From Planctomycetota bacterium (GTDB lineage: Bacteria > Planctomycetota > UBA1135 > GCA-002686595): 64,000 nucleotides of DNA. Position 1 is the stretch's first letter. Each line of letters begins with the position of its first letter. The stretch covers positions 1-64,000 of the forward strand of contig JACRIN010000016.1 of assembly GCA_016220085.1 (NCBI GenBank), in the 5' to 3' direction. Position numbers and translations under genes: made by a program. The notes under the pieces were generated by a model. It did not search any database, was not told the DNA's origin, and saw nothing but the letters and a program-made list of their open reading frames with translations. Shown here piece after piece: positions 27,707 through 37,259 of the stretch.

Positions 27707-28109
27707 GTTTGCGTTCGTCTCGGTCGGCGAGGGGATGATGGCGACGCTCGCCGCGACGCAGCCCGACTAGACGCACCCGGGCTTCGAGCGCTTCTTCCTC
27801 CGGCCGCAACCGGGCCCAGGACTCGACCGGGCGCGCGCGAGCGGCGCGAGCGTGCGCGGCACGATCGCGACCGCTTGTCGGCGTGTCGGACCCGGGGCCG
27901 GCCGCGAGGTTCGCCCAGAACTCGGCGGCGTCGAGTACGAGTTCATCGTGCCGCCGAACACGCTCGCGCACGTCGCACTCGACGCGAACGCCGCTGACGT
28001 GCTCTTCGAGGGCGCGCAGCCGTCGCGGCGGGCGACGCAGCGCTCCGCGGGCCGGCGGCTCTTCGAGTTCGAGCCCGGTACGCACCGATTCCGCAACGGC
28101 CGTCGCTGA
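27648..28109 (+). pseudogene. Chimeric pseudogene: M18 aminopeptidase start fused to GH78 tail
   Basis: The first 19 codons (MTPTDPQLARRESEELLTF) are those of the aminopeptidase at 32026. From about 27709 the same frame continues as a diverged copy of the C-terminus of the GH78 enzyme: SVGEGMMATLAATQPD, then THPGFERFFLRP, EYEF.VPPNTLA and ADVLFEGAQPS. A single in-frame TAG at 27768-27770 replaces the GAG glutamate codon of the intact gene, so only a 40-residue peptide can be made. The aminopeptidase part is almost identical to its parent while the GH78 part is clearly more diverged, so the two segments have different ages or sources. It has neither active site. Confidence 0.85.
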
Positions 28110-28417
28110 TCCGCTGCGCGCCGCATCCAAGCGCGCTCCCTGCGACGAGCAGGGTCGTCCGCGGCCGCCACGAGCGACGCTGCGAAGCGCGACCCGCCAG
28201 GCTCCGGATGGCATCGAGGCCGGCCGGACCGGACCCCAAAGCCTCACGACGAGCTTGGCGAAAGCCGTTCCTACGCATTTCGCGCGATGGGCCTGCCTCG
28301 ACGAGGTGATGGCGCGCCACGCGGGTCCGGCGCGAGGCTGGATTCGGCGAGCGCTCGGCGACTGGTAACTGGGCGGCGCCAGCTCCAGGTGGCAGCCAGA
28401 CCAAGGGAGGTCTGCAC

Positions 28418-30593
28418 ATGCTCCGCTTCGCAACACGAACGTGCGTCTTCGGGCTCGTCCTCACAGGCTTCGTTTCCGTAAGGGGGGGGGGCGCTCGCGC
28501 AGACGCCGCCTGCACAGCAGGAACCCGTGTGCCCTGAAGTCGAAGCCTGGGTCGACCCGACCATCGGATCGGACGTCACCGGTTCGATCAACGACCCGGC
28601 GTTGCCGTACAAGCAGCTCCAGAGCGCGATCGATGCCGTGATCCTGCACCTCGACTCGATCCACTCCACGACATCGAACGCCAAAGGTCTCGTGTACGCC
28701 ATGCCCGGTCTCTACGGGCCGTACACCAACGGCAGCGGCGACAACTTCCCGATCGAGATGCGCGACCGCGTCAACGTGATCGGCATGAACTCCCGTGCCT
28801 GCGTGCTGCGTTACAAGAGCGACGTAGGCAATCAGCCGAAGAGCATTTTCTGGCCCGATCAAGCAGCGATCGGCAACTTCCCGTTCTCCGCGTCCATCCT
28901 GGTCGACTGGAGCACGGCGACGAACGGCGCACCGCTCCCAGGAGGCAGCGGAACTACGCCACCGGCCTGGGTAGGCGACGCGGACTACGCCGAGTTCCTC
29001 GACGGGTTCACGCTCGAAGGCGCCGACGTGCAGATCTACGCCGGCGACACGCGAGGCCAGCCGTTGTACCTGTCGGGCCGCATTTCGAACTGCGTCTTCG
29101 ACATGCGCGATGGCTGGACGCCGGAGGACGAAGCGAGCACGCTCGCCGGTCCTTGGTTCGGCGTCATGGTGGTCAGCACGATCGACATCACCTACTCGTG
29201 CGGCTACTGGGACAAGCACTTCGTCATCGCGAACAACACGTTCGTGATGGCGCAGTACGGTAGGTCGAGTCCCGCGGCGAGCCCGGCGTGGATCCACCAG
29301 TCCCGCGACGAAGCGGTCGGCATCATCGACGTCAACGATCCGTACTGCCTCGGCGCGAACTCCGATCCCGATCCGTTCCTCCGCGGCATGTCCAACCTGG
29401 TCGTGCTGAACAACCTCTTCCGGACCCGACCGGACACGAGCAATGTCAAGCCGATGGCGATGCTCGGCATCGACGACGGTGACACTCTTGCCGCGATCGG
29501 ATCAGGCACGCCGCGGGAGACCAACGCCTTCGCTGTCGGTCGTGCCGGCACGCACAACAACTACTTCTACTCGAACGTTGCGACGTCGTTCGTCGTGAAC
29601 CCGACCCTGCCGATCGTCTACTGCGGAGCCAGCCCGTGCCAAGGTGCCGGTACGCCGTGCGTCCCGAGTTCGACGAGCTGCGTGAGCGCATCCGCCCCGA
29701 CCACGGCGCGTGCGCTGTGGAACGGCGCCACCGGAGAGTTCGACCCGGGCTTCGTCGGCGAGTTCCTGAACCTCACCAACCAGATCACGTTCCCGCTGGG
29801 ACAGAGCTTCTACGTCTACCGCGACTGGCGGTTGCTGCCGGGATCGCCGATGGCCGACCTTGGGATTGCCGCGACCGCGCCGAACGGCTCGCCGGTCGTC
29901 ACGAACAACGGCCGCGCCGTGTACACTCACGCGTGCGACGCGCTCAACACGTTCTTCCGCGACGGCGAGAAGTACGGCAACCCGCGCGTCGTCGGGAGCT
30001 CCATCGACGTGGGATTCGACGAGATCGGTAGTTTGATCCTCGCGGGAAGCTGGGCGAACGACTCGCACAGCCACAACACGCCGACGCCGCTGCTCGCGAA
30101 CTCCTCGCAAGGGTTGGCGACGCGGTTCTTCATCCTGCCCGAGCTGTTCAAAGGCCCGCTCACGAAGTTGGCGATCAACGGGACTCAGAACATCCTGTCG
30201 GGACCTCCCTACTCGCCAAACGCTTGGACCCAACCGCCGGCAACCCTCCGTGCGCCGGTCGTCGACTCGAATCTGCCGGCCGACTACCGCTCGCGCTTCA
30301 TCAGCTACGGCAATCCGTCGTCTCAGAACGTCCCGACGGCGTGGTGCTGGAACAACCCGACGCCTCCGACCAACGGGTGCAAAGTGTCGCAGACAATCCC
30401 GACGACATTGCTTCCGTACGAACCGCTCCTAAATGTGACGAATCAGCCGGACCTCTACTTCGTGGTTCTCTCCGTGCCGGACAGCGAGTCGAGCAACCTC
30501 GCGGCGTACTTCAATGTTCAGGCTGTCGTGGAAAACGATTCCACCAGTTCCGGCCTGACGCGCTGGACGAATCTCCAGTCCGAGTATCGGTGA
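28418..30593 (+). CDS. Secreted right-handed beta-helix protein, frameshifted at a G10 tract
   Basis: An ATG at 28418 has an excellent ribosome binding site (AAGGGAGG, 7 bases upstream) and encodes a signal peptide beginning MLRFATRTCVFGLVLTGFVS. The body, open from 28527 to 30593 (688 residues), is in another frame. The shift falls at ten consecutive G (28482-28491). With nine G the frames join and the leader would end in ALA-QTPPAQQ, a model signal-peptidase site, giving 724 residues. The body opens with WVDPTIGSDVTGSINDPALP then YKQLQSAIDAV, typical of DUF1565/pectate-lyase-like parallel beta-helix proteins, and has later VLNNLF-type turns. No catalytic residues are identifiable. Base composition is less GC-rich than in flanking genes. 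Confidence 0.8.
28482..28491 (+). repeat. G10 homopolymer tract in the signal-peptide region
   Basis: Ten consecutive G follow GTAA within the leader of the beta-helix gene. In this form the leader frame terminates after 39 codons; one G fewer would fuse it to the downstream frame. It is the longest homopolymer I noticed in the window. Confidence 0.95.
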
Positions 30594-30603
30594 GCGGTGT
30601 GTC

Positions 30604-31881
30604 ATGGCGAACAAACAGCACACGCGTTCTGCGCACACTCTCGCTCCGTTTCTCGGAGCAATCGCAATTGGGGTACTCGCGTTCCTTGTGCTCCGCGGGA
30701 TTTCGCTTGGTCAAGGCGTAGTGCCTGGGGTGTATGGCCCTGAGGAACGCCTCTATGGCTTGACGAGCAACCCGCAACTGCAGGAACTAGACCCCGCGAG
30801 CGGCTCAGTCCTCAAGTCCACGATTGTCGCGCACGCCAGTGGCACAAGCGGCCTCGCATGGAGTGGCGGCCAACTGTGGACGATCGACTTCAACTGTGCC
30901 GGCTGCTCTCCCAATCGGCTCTCACAAATCCACCCTTCAACCGCGAAGTTGGTGCCCGTTGGTGCAACGGGCACGAATAACATGTTCGCAGCGTGTTCGC
31001 TGGACTTCGATCCTGTGTCCGGCGATCTCTTTGCGGTCATCGCGCTCAATGCGTGGTCGATGGGTCTCTATCGAGTCGACGCAGTCACCGGGCACGCGGC
31101 ATTGGTGGGACGCATCGGCCCGACCTTCGATGGCTACTCGGCACTGGCCATCGACGCCCGCGGACGCGCGTTCGTCACGGGCAGTCAGAACCCGCACATC
31201 TACAGCCTCAATCTCCAGACGGCCGAAGCGACGCTCCTCGGTGGACTGGGGCTTGGGGCAGGCGACTTCATGGACCTCGCTTCCTCTGCCGACGGCACGC
31301 TTTGGGGTGCCTACAGGGATGCGGGGCAGGGACACCTCAAGACGGGACTGTATGTGATCGACATCGCGAACGTCGCGGCCACGAAGGTCGTGGATGTTCA
31401 GTACCCGGGCTACGTGGGTCTGACCTTCGTTCCGGCTCCGCCGTCGCGGACGTACTGCGAAGGCAAGCCGAACTCTCTGGGCTGCGTGCCGTCGATCAGC
31501 TCGAGTGGCTGGCCGAGCCCGACCGCGAAGTCGGGCTACGCGATCCAAGCGACCGACGTGATCAACCACACGATCGGCGTGCTCCTCGTCGGCACGCAAG
31601 GCAAGTGGCAGCGCCCGTTCGAAGGCGGGACGCTCTGCCTGCAAACTCCGTTCGACAATTTCCCGCTGGTGCCGTCCCAAGGCAGCCCACCGCCGGCGTA
31701 CAACTGCTCGGGCGTTTTGTGGATCGACTTCAACACGATCCTGTCGTGGGGCGTGGCGAACCCGGCGCTCTACCAACCCGGCACTGCGATCCAGTGCCAG
31801 TGGTTGGCCCGCGATCGACGTCTCGGCGGGTCCGCCGAGGTGTCGCTCAGCAACGCATTGGAGTTCGTGCTCCAACCCTAG
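30604..31881 (+). CDS. Exported propeller-like protein with planctomycetal C-terminal domain
   Basis: The 425-residue protein starts with a signal anchor or signal peptide (about 12-35, APFLGAIAIGVLAFLVLRG). Residues 45-280 form a propeller-like region with repeated blades such as LYGLTSNPQLQELDPASGSV, LYRVDAVTGHAALVGRIG and IYSLNLQTAEATLLGGL. Residues 284-425 are the YCEGKPNSLGC...ALEFVLQP domain, related to the C-terminus of the five-haem cytochrome at 1673-4018. It follows the beta-helix gene by ten bases and probably shares its transcript. The first part is less GC-rich than the neighbours, consistent with a more recent arrival of this two-gene block. Function unknown. Confidence 0.8.
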   Translation: MANKQHTRSAHTLAPFLGAIAIGVLAFLVLRGISLGQGVVPGVYGPEERLYGLTSNPQLQELDPASGSVLKSTIVAHASGTSGLAWSGGQLWTIDFNCAGCSPNRLSQIHPSTAKLVPVGATGTNNMFAACSLDFDPVSGDLFAVIALNAWSMGLYRVDAVTGHAALVGRIGPTFDGYSALAIDARGRAFVTGSQNPHIYSLNLQTAEATLLGGLGLGAGDFMDLASSADGTLWGAYRDAGQGHLKTGLYVIDIANVAATKVVDVQYPGYVGLTFVPAPPSRTYCEGKPNSLGCVPSISSSGWPSPTAKSGYAIQATDVINHTIGVLLVGTQGKWQRPFEGGTLCLQTPFDNFPLVPSQGSPPPAYNCSGVLWIDFNTILSWGVANPALYQPGTAIQCQWLARDRRLGGSAEVSLSNALEFVLQP

Positions 31882-31912
31882 GCGTCGGCCCGGCGCGCTC
31901 TCGCCCGCTCCT

Positions 31913-31946
31913 TTCGGGCCGTCCGCCGTCGGGCGGGCGGCCCGAA
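31913..31946 (+). terminator. Strong 15-bp hairpin, probable terminator
   Basis: TTCGGGCCGTCCGCC pairs over 15 bp with GGCGGGCGGCCCGAA (one T-G pair) across a GTCG loop, 32 bases after the stop of the propeller-like gene. There is no long T-tract after it, so termination may be weak or assisted. The structure separates the accessory block from the aminopeptidase gene. Confidence 0.7.
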
Positions 31947-31986
31947 GCGCGGGCCAGTGTCCGCGCGCTACAGGACGCGTGCGAGC

Positions 31987-32084
31987 GCTCGACGCGCGAG
32001 CCCTCGGCCCGTTCTAATGGGCGCCATGACGCCGACCGATCCGCAGCTCGCGCGACGCGAGTCCGAGGAGCTTCTCACTTTCAT
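31987..32084 (+). repeat. 98-bp direct repeat, copy B (native aminopeptidase 5' end)
   Basis: This is the native context of the repeat: 39 bases of leader followed by the first 19 codons of the M18 aminopeptidase. The other copy lies 4378 bp upstream at 27609-27706 and differs at one position. The two copies flank the accessory block in direct orientation. Confidence 0.95.
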
Positions 32085-33330
32085 CGATGCCTCGCCCTCG
32101 CCGTTCCACGCTTGCGCCGAAGCCGCAACGCGCTTGAAGGGCTCGGGCTTCCAGGAGCTCGCCGAGACCGCGGTTTGGCCGGCGAAGTCCGGTCGCTACT
32201 TCGTCGTCCGCGCGGGCTCGATCGTCGCGTGGGCGATCCCGGCGCACGCCAAGCCGCACACCGGCGCGCGAATCGTCGGCGCGCACACCGACAGCCCGAA
32301 CCTGCGCATCAAGCCGCGGCCGGACACCGGCTCGGCCGGTTATCGCCAGCTCGGCGTCGAGGTCTACGGCGGCGTCTTGAACAACTCGTGGCTCAATCGC
32401 GAGCTCGGGCTTTCCGGCCGCGCGGTCGTCGGCGCGCGGCACGGCCGCGAAGCGCGTCTCTTCAAGGTCGATCGCCCGATCGCGGTGCTGCCGCAGCTCG
32501 CGATCCACCTCGATCGCTCGGTCAACGACAACGGGCTCGTGCTCGACAAGCAAGCGCACCTGACGCCGATCTGGGGTCTCGGTCGCGCGCGCGAGGGCGA
32601 GTTCAAGGAGTGGCTCGCTTCCGAGCTCGGCGTGCCGCCCGACGCCGTGATCGCGTGGGACGCGATGCTGCACGACGTGCAGCCGGCGGCGTTCGCGGGC
32701 GTCAACCACGAGTTCGTCGCCGCGCCGCGGCTCGACAACCTGAACTCGTGCTTCTGCGCGCTGCGCGGACTGCTGACGCGGCTCGAGGAGAAGCGCGAGC
32801 TCGAGTACGTCGCCGTGGTGTGCCTCTTCGATCACGAGGAAGTCGGCAGCCAGAGCCATCGCGGCGCGGCGAGCCCGCTTCTGAAGGACGCGCTCGAGCG
32901 CATCGTGCTCGGCCGCGGCGGCTCGCGCGAGGACTATCACCGCGCGATCGCGGCGTCGGTGTGCGTGTCGAGCGACATGGCGCACGCGGTCCATCCGAAC
33001 TACCGCGAGAAGTACGAGCCCGACCACTGGGTGTCACTCAACGCGGGCCCGGCGATCAAGCTCAACACCAACACGCGCTACGCGACCGATGCGGAAGGCG
33101 AAGCGCACTTCGTCGCCGCGTGCGAGCGCGCCGATGTGCCGTTCCAACGCTACGTGCACCGTTCCAACCTCGCGTGCGGCACGACGATCGGTCCGGTGAC
33201 TGCCGCGAATCTCGGCATCGTCACCGTCGACGTCGGCAATCCGGAGCTCTCGATGCACTCCGTGCGTGAACTCGCGGGCGCGCACGACGCCGCGTACCTG
33301 ATCGGCGCGCTGCGCGCGTTCTTCGAGTGA
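32026..33330 (+). CDS. apeB: M18 family aspartyl-type aminopeptidase
   Basis: The 434-residue cytoplasmic enzyme belongs to the di-zinc M18 family, which removes acidic or neutral N-terminal residues. The opening LLTFIDASPSPFHACAEAA is diagnostic. Metal-site blocks are GAHTDSPNLRIKPRP (H87), the PRLDNLNS loop, CLFDHEEVGSQSHRGAASPLL and SSDMAHAVHPNY near the middle, with a late histidine after the last conserved block (NPELSMHSVREL). ATG 32026 is used; ATG 32017 three codons upstream is possible. Its leader and first 19 codons are duplicated at 27609-27706. Confidence 0.92.
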   Translation: MTPTDPQLARRESEELLTFIDASPSPFHACAEAATRLKGSGFQELAETAVWPAKSGRYFVVRAGSIVAWAIPAHAKPHTGARIVGAHTDSPNLRIKPRPDTGSAGYRQLGVEVYGGVLNNSWLNRELGLSGRAVVGARHGREARLFKVDRPIAVLPQLAIHLDRSVNDNGLVLDKQAHLTPIWGLGRAREGEFKEWLASELGVPPDAVIAWDAMLHDVQPAAFAGVNHEFVAAPRLDNLNSCFCALRGLLTRLEEKRELEYVAVVCLFDHEEVGSQSHRGAASPLLKDALERIVLGRGGSREDYHRAIAASVCVSSDMAHAVHPNYREKYEPDHWVSLNAGPAIKLNTNTRYATDAEGEAHFVAACERADVPFQRYVHRSNLACGTTIGPVTAANLGIVTVDVGNPELSMHSVRELAGAHDAAYLIGALRAFFE

Positions 33331-33355
33331 TTCGACGGCGAGCGCGCGCACGACG

Positions 33356-35473
33356 ATGAAGAGCTCCGAGCCCGAGAGTCCGCGCTCCGAGATCGCGTAC
33401 GGCGTCACGCGCGGGCTGTTGCTCGGCGTGCTCGCCGGCGCGGTCGAAGCGCTCTTGCTGTCGGGCGCGAGCCGGCTGTGGAGCGGCTCGCAGAACTTCG
33501 CGGCGCAAACGGCGACGGCGACCGCCGTGTGCATGGTCTGGTACGCCGCTGTCGGTGGAGCGTGGGGGCTGCTCGTCGGTTCGCTCGCGCGCGTCGTTCG
33601 GCGCTGGATCCCCGCGGCGGAGCGCGCGTCGCGCGTCGAGCTGCTCGTCGGCTGGCTCGTGCCGCTCGCGTTCGTCGCGCACGCGACGTTCGACGGGTGG
33701 CCGCACGGTCTGCGTTGGACGTTGCCGTGCGGGCTCGCGATCGTCGTCAGCGTGCTCGTGCTCTCGGAGCTCGTCTCCGCGCGGTTGCGCGAGCTCCTCG
33801 TGCCGTGGTTCGGGCCGTGGACGCTCTGCACGGTCTTCTTCGGCGTCGGTTGGCTGCTCGCGGTGCCTCTCTCCGGCCGCGCCGAGAGCACGTTCTCCGC
33901 GGTCACGCTCGCGGCGGTCGCCGTCGTGCTCGCGACCGGTCGGTTGGTGCGCATGCGATTTCCGCGGCTCCGACCGCTCGCCGCGGTTCCGATTCTCGCG
34001 TTCGGCGCGCTCGCGCTGGTCGCCGCGGGCACGCTGCGCGAGACGATCGCGTTCGAGCGCGAGCCGCGGCGCCTGCACCGCCCCGGTCCAGGACAACCGA
34101 ACGTGCTGATGGTGACGCTCGACACCACGCGCGCCGACCACATGCCCGACTGGGGCTACGCGCGCAACACGACGCCGGTGCTCTCCGAGTTCGGCGCGTC
34201 GGCATTGCGCTTCGAGCACGCGGTGTCGGCCGCGGACCTGACGCTGCCGAGCCACGCGTCGCTGTTCACCGGCTTCTACCCGCCCGCACACCAAGCGACA
34301 CCGTCGACGAGCTCACCGCGCGGCCGTCCGCTCGCCGCGCACTTCGCGACGCTCGCCGAGGTGCTCGCCGACAACGGCTTCGCGACCTACGGCGTCGTCG
34401 CGAACCACGGCTTCCTCGGCGCGAGCTACGGCTTGAGCCAAGGCTTCGACTACTACGACGATCGCATGCCGGTGCCGATGCTCGCGGTGCCTCCGCCGTT
34501 CTCGATCCGCAAGCGAGTGATCGACTACCTGATGCAGCGGCTTCCCGAGCGCTTCTTCGACAGCACTTATCGCAAGGCGGACACGATCGCCGACGAGATG
34601 CTCGGCGTGCTCGACCACGCGCACTTGGCGGGCGAGCGTTGGTTGCTCTTCGCGAACTTCATGGACGCGCACGCTCCGTACGATCCGCCGGAGCCGTTCA
34701 AGAGCCTCTTCCCCGGCCGGATCGACGATTTCGGCTATCGCGAGTTCCAAGAGCTCTCGGATGCCGTCAATTCAGGTCGCGCCGAGGTCCCGGCGGAGAT
34801 TCGCGAACACATGATGTCGCAGTACGACGGCGGCATCGCGTACGTCGACTCGCAGCTCGGGCGCGTGTTCGCGCGGCTGAAGGAGCTTGGGGAGTGGGAC
34901 CACACGCTCGTGGTGATCACGTCCGACCATGGCGAGGCGTTCGGCGAGCACGGCACGATGAACCACGGCGTGTCGGCGTACGAGGAGCAGATCCACGTGC
35001 CGCTCTGGTTCAAGCTGCCCGGTCGACCCACCGGAGGCGTCGTGCGTTCGCGCGTTTCGTTGGTCGACGTGTTCCCGTCGGTGCTCGAGACGCTCGGTTT
35101 CGAACCGCCGCGCGAGCTGCACGGCCGCTCGTTCCTGCGCCACGTCGCCGACCCGAAGCGCGTGCTCTTCGCCGAGAACGCTCCCACGTCGAACGTGGCG
35201 AGCTTGAACCGCCGCTTCTCGCGGCCCGAGCGCGCCGCGTACTTCGGCGCGCGCAAGCTGCTCTTGACCGCCGACGGACGCTTCGAGGTGTACGACCTCG
35301 GGCGCGACCCCGACGAGCTCAGGCCCGACGACAATCGGCATTCGCCCGCGGCGATTCGGATGGTGACCGAGCTCGATCGCTACATCCGCGCGCTCGGTTT
35401 CGGCAGGGTCTTGCCGGAGCCGGAGCTCGCGGCCGGCGCGTTCCTCTCGCCGCCGCCGGGCTACACGCGCTGA
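33356..35473 (+). CDS. Membrane-anchored sulfatase-fold hydrolase (Thr at catalytic position)
   Basis: The 705-residue product has about six predicted transmembrane helices in residues 18-225 and a sulfatase-type domain from NVLMVTLDTTRADHMPDWGY. The catalytic position is Thr296 in TLPSHASLFTGFYPP. The motifs FANFMDAHAPYDPPEP and ITSDHGEAFGEHG supply metal ligands and the expected lysine/histidine-rich region follows. Like the two proteins at 6.7-10.9 kb, it lacks the cysteine needed for formylglycine. The enzyme should face the periplasmic side; the substrate is unknown. It starts 25 bases after the aminopeptidase stop and may be co-transcribed with it. Confidence 0.82.
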   Translation: MKSSEPESPRSEIAYGVTRGLLLGVLAGAVEALLLSGASRLWSGSQNFAAQTATATAVCMVWYAAVGGAWGLLVGSLARVVRRWIPAAERASRVELLVGWLVPLAFVAHATFDGWPHGLRWTLPCGLAIVVSVLVLSELVSARLRELLVPWFGPWTLCTVFFGVGWLLAVPLSGRAESTFSAVTLAAVAVVLATGRLVRMRFPRLRPLAAVPILAFGALALVAAGTLRETIAFEREPRRLHRPGPGQPNVLMVTLDTTRADHMPDWGYARNTTPVLSEFGASALRFEHAVSAADLTLPSHASLFTGFYPPAHQATPSTSSPRGRPLAAHFATLAEVLADNGFATYGVVANHGFLGASYGLSQGFDYYDDRMPVPMLAVPPPFSIRKRVIDYLMQRLPERFFDSTYRKADTIADEMLGVLDHAHLAGERWLLFANFMDAHAPYDPPEPFKSLFPGRIDDFGYREFQELSDAVNSGRAEVPAEIREHMMSQYDGGIAYVDSQLGRVFARLKELGEWDHTLVVITSDHGEAFGEHGTMNHGVSAYEEQIHVPLWFKLPGRPTGGVVRSRVSLVDVFPSVLETLGFEPPRELHGRSFLRHVADPKRVLFAENAPTSNVASLNRRFSRPERAAYFGARKLLLTADGRFEVYDLGRDPDELRPDDNRHSPAAIRMVTELDRYIRALGFGRVLPEPELAAGAFLSPPPGYTR

Positions 35474-35814
35474 GCGACGGCTCTCGAGAGCGCTCGCGCC
35501 GCGCGCATCGTCATGCGGCCTGCGCGAGCCGCTTCTCGATGCTCGCGCTACTCACCGCGAGGAGCGCTGCCGCGAGGCTCCGACTCCCGTCCGCAAATCA
35601 GCAGAGGCGGCTCTTGCGCGCTTCGCCTCGGAGAACGCGCCTCGGCACGTCCGCGGCGCCGACGCGCGGATTCTCTCGCAGACTCGGAGCGCTCGGAGCG
35701 GGTGAACCAAGTTCATCCGCGCGCGACGCGAGCCCGTGTCGCGATGTACGCGTCGGTCAGCGAACTCCAAGCACGCCGCTACTTGGATCGTGAGGTCGAC
35801 TCGTTCGTTCGCCT
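35474..35814. other. Spacer between two convergent genes
   Basis: No gene is supported in these 341 bp. A perfect 12-base palindrome GCTCTCGAGAGC at 35480-35491, six bases after the sulfatase-fold stop, could form part of a transcript end. A short TCGGAGCG doublet lies near 35690. Confidence 0.45.
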
Positions 35815-36549
35815 TCAGTGCTTGGCGTGCGCCGCTTGCTTGGCGCCGGTCGGCGCGGGGTCTTCCTGCGTGGCGTGACGCTCGGCGGCCTCCGGGAAGA
35901 ACTCGACTTCGCCGCTATCGAGGTCGTAGCGCGCGCCGACGACCGCGAGCTGTTCCGCGTGGAGCGCGTGGGTGAGGATCGGTTCGGCGCTCGAGAGCTG
36001 CTTCACGATCCGACGCACGTTCACGCGGACCGCGGCGTCGAGCGGATCGGTGCTCGGTTGGCTCTTCGCCTCCGCGATCGCCGGGGAGAGCGCCGCGCCG
36101 ATCGCGCCGATGTGACCCGGCAACGCGCCGCCGTCGAGCGCCGCCTTGACCGCGCCGCAGCGCTCGTGACCGAGCACGATCACCAGGCTCGCACCGAGGT
36201 GCTCGACCGCGTACTCGATGCTGCCGAGCGACGCGTCGTCGATGACGTTGCCCGCGACGCGCACGACGAACAGGTCGCCGAGGCCTTGATCGAAGACGAG
36301 CTCGGGCGGCACGCGCGAGTCGGAGCAGCCGACGACGACGGCGAACGGGTGCTGGCCCTTCGCGAGCTCGTCGCGCCGCACCTTGTCGAGGCGTGCGTGT
36401 TCGAGATGTCCGCCGACGAACCGGCGGTTGCCATCGACGAGTTCGCCGAGTGCGCCGCTGAGCGGCTTGGCCTCGCTGAAGTGCGCGAGGACGGCGAGCG
36501 AGGAGACGACGACGGCGACGAAGGACGTGGCGAAGAACGAACGGCGCAT
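35815..36549 (-). CDS. Exported beta-class carbonic anhydrase
   Basis: The 244-residue protein has a signal peptide (about 1-27, ending FSEA) before a full beta-carbonic anhydrase domain that interconverts CO2 and bicarbonate. The zinc site is complete: C75 and D77 with R79 in GCSDSRVPPE, and H128 and C131 in GHERCGAVKAAL. The dimer-stabilising NRRFVGGH segment (41-48) is present. The tail beyond about 225 is Ala/His-rich and may be disordered. Export places the enzyme in the periplasm rather than in a carboxysome or the cytosol. No transporter for bicarbonate is adjacent. Confidence 0.92.
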   Translation of the reverse strand: MRRSFFATSFVAVVVSSLAVLAHFSEAKPLSGALGELVDGNRRFVGGHLEHARLDKVRRDELAKGQHPFAVVVGCSDSRVPPELVFDQGLGDLFVVRVAGNVIDDASLGSIEYAVEHLGASLVIVLGHERCGAVKAALDGGALPGHIGAIGAALSPAIAEAKSQPSTDPLDAAVRVNVRRIVKQLSSAEPILTHALHAEQLAVVGARYDLDSGEVEFFPEAAERHATQEDPAPTGAKQAAHAKH

Positions 36550-36701
36550 GCGAGTGGGCTCCTGGGCGTTGAGGGGGCGTGCGCTTCATCGGAAGGCTCC
36601 GCCTCGCGGGGGAAGCGCCGCCGCCCGCGCGCTCCCTCCGGCGGGAAGCCTCTCCCCAAATCGGGCTCGGGCGGTCATCCTGGGGCCTTCCAGGAGAGCC
36701 C

Positions 36702-37259
36702 ATGCCCCTCGACCCCGACGCCGTGATCCCGACCGCGCCCAACAGCTACACCCTGGTGGCGACCTCGATCGGCACCCTCGGCATCGCGTGGAGTTCACGC
36801 GGGCTGCTCGCGGTGCAACTCCCCGAGTCGAGCGCGGAGCGCACGCAAGCGCGCCTTGCCGCGCGGGTGCCCGGCGCCGTCCGTCGCAGGCCGCCGGAGG
36901 CCGTGCTCGCCGACATCGAGCGCGTGGTCGCGCACCTCGCGGGCGAGCTCGACGACCTCGCCGGCGTCCGTGTCGATCTCGAGCGCGTGCCTCCGTTCGC
37001 GCGCGCCGTGTACTCCGCGTTGCGCAAGGTGCGCCCGGGTCGGACGACGAGCTACGGCGAGCTCGCGCGCGCCGCCGGCTCGCCCAACGCGGCGCGCGCG
37101 GTCGGCGTGGCGATGGCCAAGAACCCGCTGCCGATCGTGGTGCCTTGCCATCGCGTGCTCGCGGCGGGCGACAAGGGCGGCGGATTCTCGGCGCACGGTG
37201 GGTTGAAGACCAAGGCGCGCATCCTCGCGATCGAGGGCGTGCAGCTCGGGGCGAAGTAG
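36702..37259 (+). CDS. ogt: Methylated-DNA--protein-cysteine methyltransferase
   Basis: This 185-residue suicide repair protein transfers alkyl groups from O6-alkylguanine in DNA to its own cysteine, C149, in IVVPCHRVLA (145-154). The wing motif TTSYGELARAAGSPNAARAVG (115-135) binds the damaged strand, and the N-terminal ribonuclease-H-like domain (about 12-85) is intact. AGGAG at 36692-36696 precedes ATG 36702 and decides the start; the longer open frame upstream is not supported. It is transcribed away from the carbonic anhydrase gene. Confidence 0.93.
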   Translation: MPLDPDAVIPTAPNSYTLVATSIGTLGIAWSSRGLLAVQLPESSAERTQARLAARVPGAVRRRPPEAVLADIERVVAHLAGELDDLAGVRVDLERVPPFARAVYSALRKVRPGRTTSYGELARAAGSPNAARAVGVAMAKNPLPIVVPCHRVLAAGDKGGGFSAHGGLKTKARILAIEGVQLGAK

